From: Aralia elata
Taxonomy: Eukaryota > Streptophyta > Magnoliopsida > Apiales > Araliaceae
Length of the DNA stretch: 64,000 nucleotides
NCBI GenBank assembly: GCA_034770075.1
Contig: CM068388.1
Coordinates: 63,131,969 to 63,195,968, forward strand
Direction of reading: 5' to 3'
Position 1 is the first letter of the stretch. Each line of letters opens with the position of its first letter. Below, piece by piece: positions 9,957 through 21,973 of this stretch. Below the pieces are notes generated by a model. The model saw only the letters and a program-made list of their open reading frames with translations. It made no database searches and was not told the DNA's origin. The position numbers and the translations under genes were made by a program.

Positions 9957-10835
9957 CGTAATTCATGTATTTAAAATATAGATATCACTTTATTTTATCT
10001 AACTAAATCTTAAAAAACAGAAAACTAAACTTAGTCATTCATATTTAGTTTTAAGAATGATATTTTTTTATTCTTAATAACAAATAAATATAATGAGTAT
10101 CTAGCTAACTATTACATGCCATATAAAAATAATGTTTGCCCATTGTAAGATCTTAATTAATAATTAAGTATAATAGTTTTATATTCTAAATAACAAATTA
10201 ATATGTCATATAAAATGAATTAGTACATACAATACAGATTGCAAATTCACACTAAGTTAAATAAAAAATTAAGTAAAAAAAATAAAATCAAACCCTATGA
10301 TTATGAGATAAAGTAAATATGTTTTTTGTATTTTAATTATAATATTAATTAAATAGATTAATTACAAATTGACTTACTAATTATTTGTACCCTGTTTATT
10401 TAATAAACATGAATTACTCGAGTCAATAAGAATTATCAAATTTGACATTAAATAAGAACTAAGTACCATCTCAAGTGCATGTATTAGAACAACACACATT
10501 TACATACATATATCATAATATACATAAATGAGTATCTACATACATCACAATATTATTTATATTAATTGTAACTAATTTATGAAATTGATGTTTGCACTTC
10601 ACAAATCTCAATTTAAACTCCATAAAATATTTATTTGAGTTGTTCAAAAATTTACCTTTTAGATAAAAAATAAAACAACAAAAATAATTATCAATTTATG
10701 TTATCTAACTAATTTTTAAAAGAAATGAAAAAAACTTAGTTAAATCTATCTTCTTATCAACTTGCTACTTATGAAAATAGAATAATGTAGTGAATTAGTA
10801 CAATGAAGGAGGGGAAAAAGAAAGTGACCGGACTG

Positions 10836-10848
10836 TATATATATATAA

Positions 10849-10888
<40 letters not shown>
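10836..10888. repeat. (TA)n microsatellite at the A/B junction
   Basis: A TA-rich run replaces a stretch present in the other copies (TTAAGAAAATAAACGACC at about 18926) between blocks A and B. Confidence 0.9.
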
Positions 10889-10890
<2 letters not shown>

Positions 10891-11217
10891 TGTAGTTATT
10901 AGATTATTCTAGGTGACTTTGGGTATCTTTTAGAAATTTTTTGATTTATCTTACTATTTGTCATGATGGGTTGAGACCCATCGTTAATATATTAACTTTT
11001 TATTTGAGAAAAGGTACGTCAATATCCAATAAGACTATTGATTTACCAAAGAAATTTTCGGAACAATATCATTCTCTATTTGGCTTTCTTTTAAGCTTGG
11101 TAATTTTTTCCGAACTCAACGGGATCCGCTCAATTTCGATCATAATAAGACTCAATTTTTTAAACTCTATAAAATTAGAGTCGAATATAGAATATATCAT
11201 GTCACTTCCGACTCGAT

Positions 11218-11266
<49 letters not shown>

Positions 11267-11268
11267 AG

Positions 11269-11600
11269 GCCCGGACCTGATAAAATTCGGACCCCAAATT
11301 TTTTTTTTCATTTCTTTTTCAAAACAACTAATAAAAAATGTATAGTTATTTTTGGTACTGAAAAACTTTGTTAATACAATATTTTGGGTATGATTTGGAT
11401 ACATATAACAAACAGTGTTATACAGTCGGTACAACACTTTTTGTTATATGTATTCAAATTATACCCAAAATAGTGTATTAATAAATTTTTTCAGTACCAA
11501 AAATACCGATATATTTTTTATTAGTTGTTTTAAAAAAAACGAAAAAAAAAATTGAAGATCCGGATTTTGATCAGGTCCGGGAGTCCGGACCTGATCCGCT
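11269..11600. mobile_element. Long-hairpin MITE, member 1
   Basis: The arms are inverted over about 150 bp. The outer ends are CCGGACCTGATAAAATTCGG and its inverse near 11560-11595. The core GATTTGGATACATATAACAA / TTGTTATATGTATTCAAATT meets around 11420. It sits between (TA)n runs. It shares its core with the hairpins at 19322, 19715, 22346, 54515 and 54857. Confidence 0.8.
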
Positions 11601-11602
11601 AC

Positions 11603-11634
<32 letters not shown>

Positions 11635-11636
11635 TC

Positions 11637-12140
11637 ACACAGAACGAAAGTTTAAGAATTTACCAGCGTAAATTCTAAGAACACATAAATTAGAATCCAC
11701 CAGAGAAATAACTATGTTTTATTAATCAATGAATAAATAACTTATGATTTCAACTAACAAGCTGGGTTTTTATAGCTAACAGATTTCATTTCCAATCTAT
11801 AATAGAATTCCTACAATTATGGAAACTAAATCCTTAAGAATATCTAACTTTTTATTAAACTTCTACTACCATAAAAGAATCCATTTCCTAATTAAACTTT
11901 ACTACCATAAATGAATTTACTTAAAAATAATAAGAATTCTAATAATAATTAAAACAAATCTAATCTGACGATCTCCCGAAGCCATGACGCCATATCCGAA
12001 GATCCGAAGAGACCCGATTTCCCGAAGACTTATCCGAACTCCGAAGCCACAACACGTCCGAACCTGATGGGTTACACGCGTTTCTTTGAAGCCTTCTTTC
12101 TATCCAGTTCTTCCTCAAACTCCAATGTCATTTGTCCTAC
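11637..12140. repeat. Unclassified 500-bp interspersed repeat, copy in block B1
   Basis: The sequence from ACACAGAACGAAAG to AATGTCATTTGTCC is repeated at about 22742-23245 and 26434-26940. It includes a CCGAAG-rich stretch (about 11975-12055). It is missing from block B5, where the flanking (TA)n runs are fused, so it is probably a mobile insertion. It has the look of an LTR, but I cannot confirm clean termini. Confidence 0.55.
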
Positions 12141-12910
12141 ATCATATATATATATATATATATATATAATGTAGTTATTAGATTATTTCATTATAAATTC
12201 ATAATATTTATAATATAATATGTTGTTAGTAATAGAAATATTTTATGTTACTTGATTTTGAATTAAAAATAATTATACAAAGTAATATAAAAAAAATTAG
12301 AAAAATTTGGAAAAATGAGAGTAATCAGGTAAAGAGATGGGACGGGAGCGGACCAGATATGGAATATTATTTTTGAATTCGGGAGAAAATTCCATATTGA
12401 CAAGACGAGTTTCGGAAGGGTCCCCTATTTTTACCCATTTATAACCGTTCGTTTGCTGTCAAAGTGGTCCCATATACATGTGATACGTGTACGTCAATTC
12501 AAGTAACAATAGTCTGAACTTGTAAATGATGCACGTGATTCACATGTTATCAATTGAGAGTTGAAATTTGAATTTTACAGTGTCAATTATATATGAATTT
12601 GACAGATTCATTTATCCTTTTGACGGCCTCTTTCCGGCACAAAATCTCTTAATTTAAATATACCTTGATTTTTTGCACTCCCATATGGTCCTGTATCCAA
12701 TTGTTATACTCGATCACGTTTGAAGCTCGCACATTTTAAAACCTGAGATAGACAAACACAGTGTTTGTATCTTAGTAATTAATTAATAATTTTTTTAAGA
12801 AATTTAAAATTCAAATATAATGAAAATTTGAGTAAAGTTCAATTTCAAATAACAAAATAAATAAATCAATAAAAATATGAAATTAAGGTATTTTGGGTGG
12901 AAAAGAATAT

Positions 12911-13594
12911 TGTATTGTCCGGGAAGTCCGCGTGTTGCCTACGCATACACATATCACTAACACGTATATCACTAACACACATGTTTGAAACTCGATTTGA
13001 TTCAAAAGTTTAAGTCATTAGGTCTTAGATTCATTCATTTATAATAGTCATTCACTCTTTCATTATTTCTCCTATGTGGAATTCTAACTCACTTTGATAT
13101 CCTAACAATCTTTCCCTCACAATGAGTTCATCACGTCAAGAGTACCCCCTCATTTGAGCACTTATCTTCAATAACCGCATCACCAATTCTTGGCTCTAAC
13201 TACTCCTAGCTTTGGACCACCAATTCTTGGCTATAACAACTCTAAAAAATTTTCCATCGAGAGTCTTTGGGGAGCCCACTACACTTCATTGAGAATTCAT
13301 CAGCATTGCGTGTCTTTTGAAGAGGCTGTTTAGAATTAATTTCCAAATCACCATCGCGTTTCTTTCAAAGAGCAAACTCACCAGCCCGGGGAGCTTTGAT
13401 ACTAGTTGTTGGGGGAACACCGGGGAGTCCACATGTTGCTTGTGCGTACACAAGTCATTAACATACATGTTTGCAATTCAACTTGACACAAAAACTTAAT
13501 CCATTAAGTTTTGGACCAATTTATGTATATTAGTCCTTTACTATTTTATTATTTTTCCGATTTAAAATTTCAACTCATTTGTGATATCTTAACA
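12911..13594 (-). mobile_element. TRIM retroelement, copy 1
   Basis: Two direct terminal repeats of about 190 bp (12911-13107 and 13407-13594) flank a 299-bp interior. On the minus strand the LTR begins TGTTAAGATATCAC and ends CCCCCAACA. Next to the right LTR lies a primer-binding-like site (TAGTATCAAAGC on the minus strand, similar to the initiator-Met type TGGTATCAGAGC). Next to the left LTR is a purine tract (GTGAGGGAAAGAT). There is no coding capacity. This arrangement and size fit a terminal-repeat retrotransposon in miniature. Confidence 0.75.
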
Positions 13595-14638
13595 TATGTA
13601 ACTCCAACTTTTAGCTTGAAAGGTATAACATGATGTATGTAGACCTATATATACCACGTGGATCAAAGCATTATCTTCTCTATGGTGGTTCCCTTTAAAT
13701 ACTATTTTCCTTGAATTTCATTCTATGCATCAAATATTAATATTTTAATTTATGTTATTAAATGTTATCATTACACCAAGGTTGAGAGTAATTAAACATT
13801 TCTCACCATTTGGTGGACATGTGTACATTGCTTTAAGTGCTGCTCTAAGCCTCTTGCTTAACAAGAGGCAGTAGGTTTGAATTCCTCAAATCAAAATAAA
13901 TATATAAAAATATCTAATTAATTTTTAAAGGTAAATATGTTTTTATAACCTTTTTTCATAACGGCTTTCTTTATTATAAATTATCTATTATCATATTTAG
14001 ATCACTATTAAATATTAACAAAGTTGTCATGATAAAATCTGGTGTATTAATAGAATTGGTCCAAGAAAAGTATAAAGCAGCGGAGGCAAATTTGAAGGCT
14101 CAATGTCGTTTGAAAAATATAGTTACCTTAATAATTCGGAGCTTAAGGCTTTATGGAACTAAATTGACTTTTGAAGTATAGTAACCAGACCAATGGAACT
14201 AAATTGACTTTTGAAGTATAGTAATCAGACCAATGTATTTTATAGAAAAACGTATGCAAAATGTTTTAAAGTTCTAACGAGCATGTGGTTATTTTATGTA
14301 ATAGTAGTTTTCAATAAATAAATATCCTAGAGGATCAGAAAGTAATCAACAACACACGGTTCTAAACATTGCAACCGGATTTTGAACTTCAAATCAGCAA
14401 ATTACATAATAATATATAATTTTGTAATATATCCGGATTTTGCAATCAAAGATACTGTCTGAATTATATATAATGAAGCTGTCACATTGTAGAGATTATG
14501 AAATCGCTGTTTGTTATGATATCATCAACATATATAAGGATTAGATGCATATGAGAATTTGGTGAAGGGATTAGATTTTCGTTATACAAGTAATTGTCTT
14601 ACATTCAGGACTCTCCTCTGAGAGCCAAAGATTTTGTA

Positions 14639-14898
14639 CTCCCTCCATCCCAAATTAATTGCTCAATTTTGACTTTTTAAAATCAAATTGACCATTTTTA
14701 AAACTAATCATTTTACTATTTTTGCTAAAATATAGGTGAATAGATTATAACCAAAAGAAAGTATATACAATTTATTGCTAACCTCAATTTTTATAATTTT
14801 AGAAATATATTTATATATGCTTAATTATTAATTCTAAAAATAGTCAATTTGACTTAAAAAAAAGTTAAAATTGAAAAAATTAATTTAGCACGGAGTGA
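14639..14898. mobile_element. Stowaway-like MITE, 260 bp
   Basis: The left end CTCCCTCCATCCCAAATTAA after TA (14637-14638) and the right end GCACGGAGTGA before TA (14899-14900) match the CTCCCTCCGTCCC-type ends of plant Stowaway/Tc1-mariner MITEs. The interior arms (CAATTTTGACTTTTTAAAAT and AGTCAATTTGACTTA...GTTAAAATTG) are roughly inverted. Confidence 0.8.
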
Positions 14899-16146
14899 TA
14901 TTAATTAACGCACAGTGGCACCATTTTCTTTCTATTAGAGTTTAACTATAAATTACTTGTCAATTTCTTTTTAAGTTTGCTTGGGTTATGTACCTTGAAA
15001 TTGTGCATCTTTTATTTACAGTTTTATTAACCTATATTGTAATACCTGAAAAAATAAAAATAAATAAATAAATAAATATCATTTATATTTATATTTTAAA
15101 TATTTTAATTGGACTTTTTTTTTATGTTTGATTCAAATTATATTTAATTTATGTAGACTATAATAAGCTAGTAAGAGATTATATTAAGTTGGACCTTTAA
15201 ATAAATTAGGTCTAAATTATATTTGTGTAACTTTAAATCCTATTAAAATTAAGAACAATAATAAGAGTGGAGTTTAAAGGGAGGCTGCATTTACGAACTG
15301 CTTGGTTCCTTCGTGGGAGAATAAGAGAGAGTAGACAATCCAAGATAAATTTAATCAGGTATGTACCTTGTTAAAATTTATTGTTTTTTTAATAAAATGA
15401 TGTCAAAAAATTATGTATTCATTCTTTCTCAGGAGCATCGGTAAGTTTATGGAAATTGATTGGCATAGCAATTAATATATATTAATGCAATCATAGCTGG
15501 TTGGCATAGGAAATACTAGTTGATGACAGTAAATGGAGAGAGAATATGATTAGTACAGAAGTAAATATGAATATGTTTCAGAGCATTTAATTTTCACAAA
15601 AATTTAATGTCAACAATAGAACTAACTCGAGACATTTTTTATTCAGGTAATTAAGTATATCTACGATGGCTTAATAGATCAAATTATTTAATCTTCTGCT
15701 GTAATTTTTTGTTTGTAGTACAGAGCTAAAAAGATGTTACATGATTCATTGATTTTTTGCTCTATATTGAGAAAATGTTTAAAGTGTCACTTCAACCCAT
15801 CACGATCTAACCACCAATTGGATTGTGCTTCAACTATTGTTCTCAAAGCTTTTGTAGTGGGTTGAATGGGGTCGGTAGCTAGTTAATTAAGCTTCTAAAT
15901 TAGGTAATTAATTAAGCATAAAGCCATAACTAGGGTGACAGCTTTGTATGTGCATATATACATCCATCGACTAAATTAAGGTTGTTAAGAGAGTTGTTAA
16001 TTGTGGATCAATTACTAGGATTTTTATTATAACCAGGGTTGATAGTGACAATATTATCATTTTGGAGTGTACTCGCCATTGTTTGTTAATTTATATATAT
16101 AATTGATTGAAAATTTGAAGATATAAAAAAAGGCTTTTGTAAACTC

Positions 16147-16355
16147 TTATGTTACGTTTGGATTGAAGGAATGGAATGAAGAGTGGAATGATTCATTCCA
16201 TTCTAGTTGGAATGAGTTATTCCATATGTTCTTCTTCCCTCAAAGAACCAAACACAATTTTTTTCATTCCATTCATAACCAAACATAATTTTTTTCATTC
16301 CATAGGAATGAGTCATTCCATTCTCCCTCTTATTCCATCAATCCAAATGCAGCAT
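16147..16355. mobile_element. MITE with about 48-bp terminal inverted repeats
   Basis: The left end GTTACGTTTGGATTGAAGGA...GGAATGATTCATTCC and the right end GGAATGAGTCATTCCATTC...CATCAATCCAAATGCAGC are inverted copies. Block A1 holds only the right half (from 8237), because its deletion ends inside this element. Confidence 0.75.
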
Positions 16356-18004
16356 TAAAGTAAAAGATGTAACACCAAATTAAATATGAAATATAGAGGC
16401 TTTGGAACCGACCTCAGAACAACCGTTCGACCACAATAATTAAAATGATCCAAAACTAAAAGCGAAGAAAACATATCATCTAACACATGTTATTATTTAT
16501 TAATAAGGTGTTAACCTGGTGATTAAGATTCAGATTATCTGAGTTTAAAATTTCAAGTTTAAGTATTGCATTTGCGTGAATTTCTTTTATATTTTTTTTT
16601 CCAGTATTTGAAACTTAATTAATTATTCATATTGTAATTGTGATTGTGTACTTAATTATGAGAATTCATCGATTGTAGTTCCAAATTAGGACTTCAAAAC
16701 TTTAAGCCGTGAATATTAATATTAAACAAAAACAAACTTAACCATTTTTATTAAGAACAAGTTGAGAAAATGATGTTACTTTTTTAGACTTTTTCTTTTC
16801 TTTTTTTAAAGCAATAAAAAACTACATATCTGTTTCAAAATTAGAGATATATAAATTTTGATTTTTTAAAGTACTCAATTTGCAAATTCTTAAAATTCAA
16901 AATTAATATTTCGATTAAGTTTTGCAAATAATAAATATTATGATTAGTAGAACTTTTTTAGCTAGTATATAAAATTTATATTTATACAAAAATATTAAAT
17001 AAGTTCATATGAATTTTGAATTCTAAAAATTCATAAACTATCCTTATATCCTTAATTTTAGAACATAGTAAATATTATTTTTAAAATATAGTAATAAAAA
17101 AATACATATTGAGACTTTACATGTCGACTTTTAATTACGAGTTGTAATTCGGCTGAAATCTTTTGTAATATATAAAGAACGAGTCTCAAAATAAGATGAT
17201 GATAAGGAGATAATGATACATATCATCAATTGAAGCTAACGAAATAGCGTATAGAAAGATATTTTGTTTCATTTGTAGATATATTTAGTCGTTTTTAACT
17301 AGTCATGTGAAATTAATCAACAGAAGCATGCTAAAATGAGCATGAATCAATCAATCCACTTGAAATTTGAAAAGGAAATTTGTAGAGCTGGATAACAACC
17401 TTCCAACGCGTAGATTATTATTTATTTAAATAATTTATAATTTTTTATATTGTCCAAAATAAAATTTGTTAATATTAATTTCGATTCTAAAAATATCTCC
17501 AAATAACTTTAAAAAATTAACATTAATCATATATATATATATGTATATGTATGTATGTATGAACATATTGTTGAATAAGATGATATCTTAATGGCTTGAC
17601 GAAGACAGTAGATTCTCTCAACTTGCGAATGAGATAGCTTGCTTGACCAATATAGCATGGTCATTATCATGATTGTAAAAGAATTGTTCCAAAACTCTGG
17701 ATTTATCACATTTAATTAATTTACCAATTAATTATGAATAAAGTATGACTTTAATTAAATAAATTCTTTTATTAATAATTGAACAAGATTACATAGTAAA
17801 TATTTATCACATCTAATTTCATTGGCTTGAGAGCATACTACTTTTAGGCATTGTAGTCACTTTTTCGATTCGCAGAACTAAACTGCGGGTGCCCTTATAT
17901 TAAAGTGAGGATTGGGGTTCCTCTACACCATTCGATCCGCGAATGGATTACTGAGATCTGTTGTAAAGATAATTTTATCCTTACAAAGTTAATTATGCAT
18001 CAGT

Positions 18005-18006
<2 letters not shown>

Positions 18007-18046
<40 letters not shown>
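18007..18046. repeat. (TA)n microsatellite
   Basis: The block A2 counterpart of the run at 9909-9952, slightly shorter. Confidence 0.95.
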
Positions 18047-18049
<3 letters not shown>

Positions 18050-18984
18050 CGTAATTCATGTATTTAAAATATAGATATCACTTTATTTTATCTAACTAAA
18101 TCTTAAAAAACAGAAAACTAAACTTAGTCATTCATATTTAGTTTTAAGGATGATATTTTTTTTTATTCTTAATAACAAATAAATATAATGAGTATCTAGC
18201 TAACTATTACATGCCATATAAAAATAATGTTTGCCCATTGTAAGATCTTAATTAATAATTAAGTATAATAGTTTTATATTCTAAATAACAAATTAATATG
18301 TCATATAAATTGAATTAGTACATACAATACAGATTGCAAATTCACACTAAGTTAAATAAAAAATTAAGTAAAAAAAATAAAATCAAACCCTATGATTATG
18401 AGATAAAGTAAATATGTTTTTTGTATTTTAATTATAATATTAATTAAATAGATTAATTACAAATTGACTTACTAATTATTTGTACCCTGTTTATTTAATA
18501 AACATGAATTACTCGAGTCAATAAGAATTATCAAATTTGACATTAAATAAGAACTAAGTACCATCTCAAGTGCATGTATTAGAACAACACACATTTACAT
18601 ACATATATCATAATATACATAAATGAGTATCTACATACATCACAATATTATTTATATTAATTGTAACTAATTTATGAAATTGATGTTTGCACTTCACAAA
18701 TCTCAATTTAAACTCCATAAAATATTTATTTGAGTTGTTCAAAAATTTACCTTTTAGATAAAAAATAAAACAACATAAATAATTATCAATTTATGTTATC
18801 TAACTAATTTTTAAAAGAAATGAAAAAAACTTAGTTAAATCTATCTTCTTATCAACTTGCTACTTATGAAAATAGAATAATGTAGTGAATTAGTACAATG
18901 AAGGAGGGGAAAAAGAAAGTGACCGGTTAAGAAAATAAACGACCAAATGGTCACTTTGTTTTGTAATGGATGAGTGATTTTGAT

Positions 18985-19289
18985 TTATTCTAGGTGACTT
19001 TGGGTATCTATTAGAAATTTTTTTATTTATCTTACTATTTGTCATGTGACCCATCGTAAATATATTAACTTTTTATTTGAGAAAAGGTACATCAATATCC
19101 AATAAGACTATTGATTTACCAAAGAAATTTTCGGAACAATGTCATTCTCTATTTGGCGTTCTTTAAACTTGGTAATTTTACCCAAACTCAACGGGATCCG
19201 CTCAATTTCGACCATAATAAGACTCAATTTTTTAAACTCTATAAAATTAGAGTCGAATAAAGAATATAATTTGTCACTTCCGACTAGAT

Positions 19290-19318
<29 letters not shown>
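18985..19318. repeat. Duplicated block B, copy 2 (5' part only)
   Basis: It matches 10905-11262 from CTAGGTGACTTTGGGTATCT to the GA-rich run after the TA microsatellite, and ends where the hairpin element at 19322 starts. Confidence 0.85.
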
Positions 19319-19320
<2 letters not shown>

Positions 19321-19321
19321 G

Positions 19322-19660
19322 GGATCCAGTCCGGGATCCCGGACTTTAAAAAAATCCGGACTTTTTTTTTTTTTTTTTTGCTTTTTTTTTTAAAACAACT
19401 AAAAAATAAATAAATAATTATGGAACTGAAATTTTTACATAATACAATGTTTTGGGCGTGATTTGGATACATATAACAAAACATGTATGTACAGTCTGCA
19501 CAGACTGTACATACATGTTTTGTTATATGTATCCAAATCACGCTCAAAACATTGTATTATGTAAAAATTTCAGTTCCATAATTATTTATTTATTTATTTT
19601 AGTTGTTTAAAAAAAAACAAAAAAAAATAAAAAAAAAAGTCCGGAATCCGGGACTGGATC
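19322..19660. mobile_element. Long-hairpin MITE, member 2 (near-perfect)
   Basis: The arms of about 150 bp are almost perfectly inverted: GGATCCAGTCCGGGATCCCG at the left against GTCCGGAATCCGGGACTGGA at the right, meeting at a perfect central palindrome (GTACAGTCTGCACAGACTGTAC, here at about 19485-19520). Poly-T/poly-A tracts sit mid-arm. Transcripts would fold into a long double-stranded stem. Confidence 0.88.
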
Positions 19661-19661
19661 C

Positions 19662-19668
19662 GGACTGT

Positions 19669-19703
<35 letters not shown>

Positions 19704-19714
19704 TATATATATAT
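19662..19714. repeat. (TA)n microsatellite
   Basis: A TA run between hairpin members 2 and 3. Confidence 0.9.
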
Positions 19715-20092
19715 AGGATAGAGATCAGGTCCGGGAGTCCGCATTTGTTAAAATGCGGACCTTTTATTTTTATTTTTTTTTGCTTTTTTTTTTAAAACAA
19801 CTAAAAATAAATAAATAAATAATTATGGAACTGAAATTTTTACATAATACAATGTTTTGAGCGTGATTTGGATACATATAACAAAACATGTATGTACAGT
19901 CTGCGCAGACTGTACATACATGTTTTGTTATATGTATCCAAATCACGCTCAAAACATTGTATTTTTTAAAAATTTACTTTCAATAATTATTTATTTATTT
20001 TTTTTTTTTTGTTTTAAAAAAAAAAAGCAAAAAAAAAAAAAAAAAAAAGGTCCGCATTTTAACAAAATGCGGACTCCCGGACTTGAACCTCA

Positions 20093-20094
<2 letters not shown>
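19715..20094. mobile_element. Long-hairpin MITE, member 3
   Basis: It has the same architecture and core as member 2 (GATTTGGATACATATAACAA; centre CAGTCTGCGCAGACTG). Its outer arms differ (GGTCCGGGAGTCCGCATTTG against ATGCGGACTCCCGGACTTGA). The two are separated only by a TA microsatellite. Confidence 0.85.

Positions 20095-20172
<78 letters not shown>
20095..20172. repeat. (TA)n microsatellite
   Basis: A long TA run with one interruption, abutting the Mutator-like element. Confidence 0.95.
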
Positions 20173-20176
<4 letters not shown>

Positions 20177-21959
20177 ATGATCCGTAGCATCTATTTGCTA
20201 TGGATCAAAAACTAGCAAATAGGATCCTAACCTTCCATAGCAAATATCAACGGTACGGATTATAAAATGGATTTGTGCGTCCGCTAGAACTTCTAGCGGA
20301 CTGGTTAAAACAGTTTGTTGGACGATTATGCCCCCACTTACTTAGTAATTAGGCGAAGAAGTCAAGGAACGAAGGTTGACCGCGTCCGCTAGAATATCTA
20401 GCGGACGGACTGTTACTTCCATGCATATCAAATCTGCTTCCTGTATTCCATTTTCCAAATCAAGCTTCCTGTATTCCATTTCCAAATCAAATACAAAATA
20501 TTCCATTTTCCAAATCAAGCTTCTTGTATTCCATTTCCAAATCAAATACAAAATAATGCATTACCAAATCAGATCATGCATTACCAAATCAAATCTGCTT
20601 CCTGTATTCCATATACAAATCAAATACAAAATCTGCTGCTTCCTGTATTCCATATACAAATCAAATACAAAATCTGTTGCGTGCCATTTCCAAATCAAGT
20701 ACAAATCATGTATTACCAAATCTAATCTGCTTCATGTATTCTATTTCAAAATCAAATACACCAGCAAGACATCCTGCATGTTGTCATATCAAACAAAATC
20801 AAAATCAAATACACCAACAAATATACCAGCAAGCAAATACATCCTGCATGTTTACAAATAAAACAAAATCAAATACACCAGCAAGCATCAAGTTCAAAAT
20901 TAAATACCATAGCATGTTTCCAAATCAAACAAAATAAAATACATCCTGCCATAGCATGTCCATGGATTTGGTACAACCATCTGAGCATCTCTGCTACGTT
21001 CGGTATAATTTCTGCAATACTGTTCTTGCGGTATAATTTTAATTTAATTATCTTTGTAATAACCATGCATCAAAGTCTCTCTAGCTCTCCCTCCATCGAT
21101 CGATCTCTCAAAGCCCAGCTTCACACACAGTGACATTTAATAATAAGTTGCATGTACTATTATGTATACATTATCTTATTTATCTCAATCAACAATATTA
21201 TCAAGTATCAACATATATTTGAATCATACTTGCTAAAACTAATTAAGAGCAATGCATATACAGAATGCTACCATGGTTTATTTTTTTTTCTCTAAATTTT
21301 CATTTCTTAATCTCTTCAGTGATTTCGATCTTTCCTTTAATTAGTATCAATAATATACTGTTTAAATTCCACAAAGTGATCGATAGCACGGGAAGGATTA
21401 TTCTTTTATACTATGAACTCATGCATCACAATCATGGAACCTATTATTTGGACAAAGATAGATGGGTTCCTAATTAACAATTTTCAATTCTTAACCTCAT
21501 CATTCTATTTTGAAAAAAGATATATGGGTTCCCAATTCTTAACCTTAAAATTCGAAAAACTCACCGATTACAAGTTAATTTCGCCGCCGTTCGCTAAGAT
21601 TGCAGTCGCCGCTGAGAATCGTCGCTTGCCGCTGAGATTCGATAATCGCCTTTGAGATTGCAGGTGAAAAATTAGGGCTGTAGTTTTGCCCCAATTGTTT
21701 AACAGCGGTGGTGAAAGTAACAGTCCGTCCGCTAGAATTTCTAGCGGACGCGGTCAACCTTCGTGCCTTGACTTCTTCGCCTAAGTACTAAGTAAGTGGG
21801 GGCATAATCGTCCAACAACGGTTTTAACCAGTCCGCTAGAAATTCTAGCGGACGCGCAGATCCATTTTATAATCCGTACCGTTGATATTTGTTATGGAAG
21901 GTTAGGATCCTATTTGCTAGTTTTTGATCCATAGCAAATAGATGTTATGGATCATTGCC
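20173..21959. mobile_element. Non-autonomous Mutator-like element, 1787 bp, 244-bp TIRs
   Basis: The left TIR 20173-20416 and right TIR 21716-21959 are inverted copies with few mismatches, beginning GGCAATGATCC. Each TIR carries two copies of a palindrome GTCCGCTAGAAnnTCTAGCGGAC (20279-20301, 20384-20406, 21727-21749, 21831-21853). Long TIRs and size fit Mutator-like elements. The 9-bp target duplication is ambiguous because both flanks are TA repeats. No transposase is encoded. The interior holds a degenerate tandem repeat (about 20417-20950) and, at about 21560-21660, a more GC-rich stretch unlike the rest. Confidence 0.83.
20417..20950. repeat. Degenerate tandem repeat inside the Mutator-like element
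   Basis: Repeated variants of CTGTATTCCATTTCCAAATC and AAATACAAAAT recur at about 30-60 bp intervals. The open frame at 20376-20861 is a product of this array, not a gene. Confidence 0.7.
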
Positions 21960-21973
21960 CTATATATATATAT
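21960..21973. repeat. (TA)n microsatellite
   Basis: A short TA run right of the Mutator-like element, leading into block B3. Confidence 0.8.

Larger units (their letters stand above)
8172..10830. repeat. Duplicated block A, copy 1
   Basis: This is nearly identical to 14343-14407 plus 16301-18930 in copy 2, apart from point changes and microsatellite lengths. No gene is present. It contains a diverged LTR 3' end (about 9477-9750) and a (TA)n run at 9909-9952. Relative to copy 2 it lacks a 1.9-kb interior (14408-16303), with CAT at both deletion edges. Confidence 0.9.
10905..14341. repeat. Duplicated block B, copy 1
   Basis: It starts at GTGACTTTGGGTATCTTTTA and ends at CTAGAGGATCAGAAAG. In order it contains a hairpin MITE, an unclassified repeat of about 500 bp (11637-12140), flank DNA, a TRIM retroelement, and the segment with GTCATGATAAAATCTGGTG. 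Other copies are at 18985-19318 (partial), 21986-24825, 26236-29138 and 53856-58146. No host gene is visible; short ORFs such as 13317-13499 lie in the TRIM. Confidence 0.9.
14343..18930. repeat. Duplicated block A, copy 2 (with full interior)
   Basis: It begins with the same 65 bp as copy 1 (ATCAACAACACACGGTTCTA...). It then has 1.9 kb not present in copy 1 (14408-16303), followed by 2.6 kb nearly identical to copy 1. It directly follows block B1, so A1-B1-A2 is a tandem arrangement. No gene was found in it, including the unique interior. Confidence 0.88.

Noticed and set aside
13317..13499. Conserved 60-codon ORF (KRLFRINFQTTIAFLSKSK) seen also at 24425, 28210 and 55985
   Set aside because: It spans the interior and right terminal repeat of the TRIM element. 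Its apparent conservation is due to block duplication, and no protein family fits.
19857..20180. ORFs across the hairpin and TA repeat (MSVIWIHITKHVCTVC, YIYIYI)
   Set aside because: The same peptide appears on both strands because the DNA is palindromic, and the rest is dinucleotide repeat. Not a gene.
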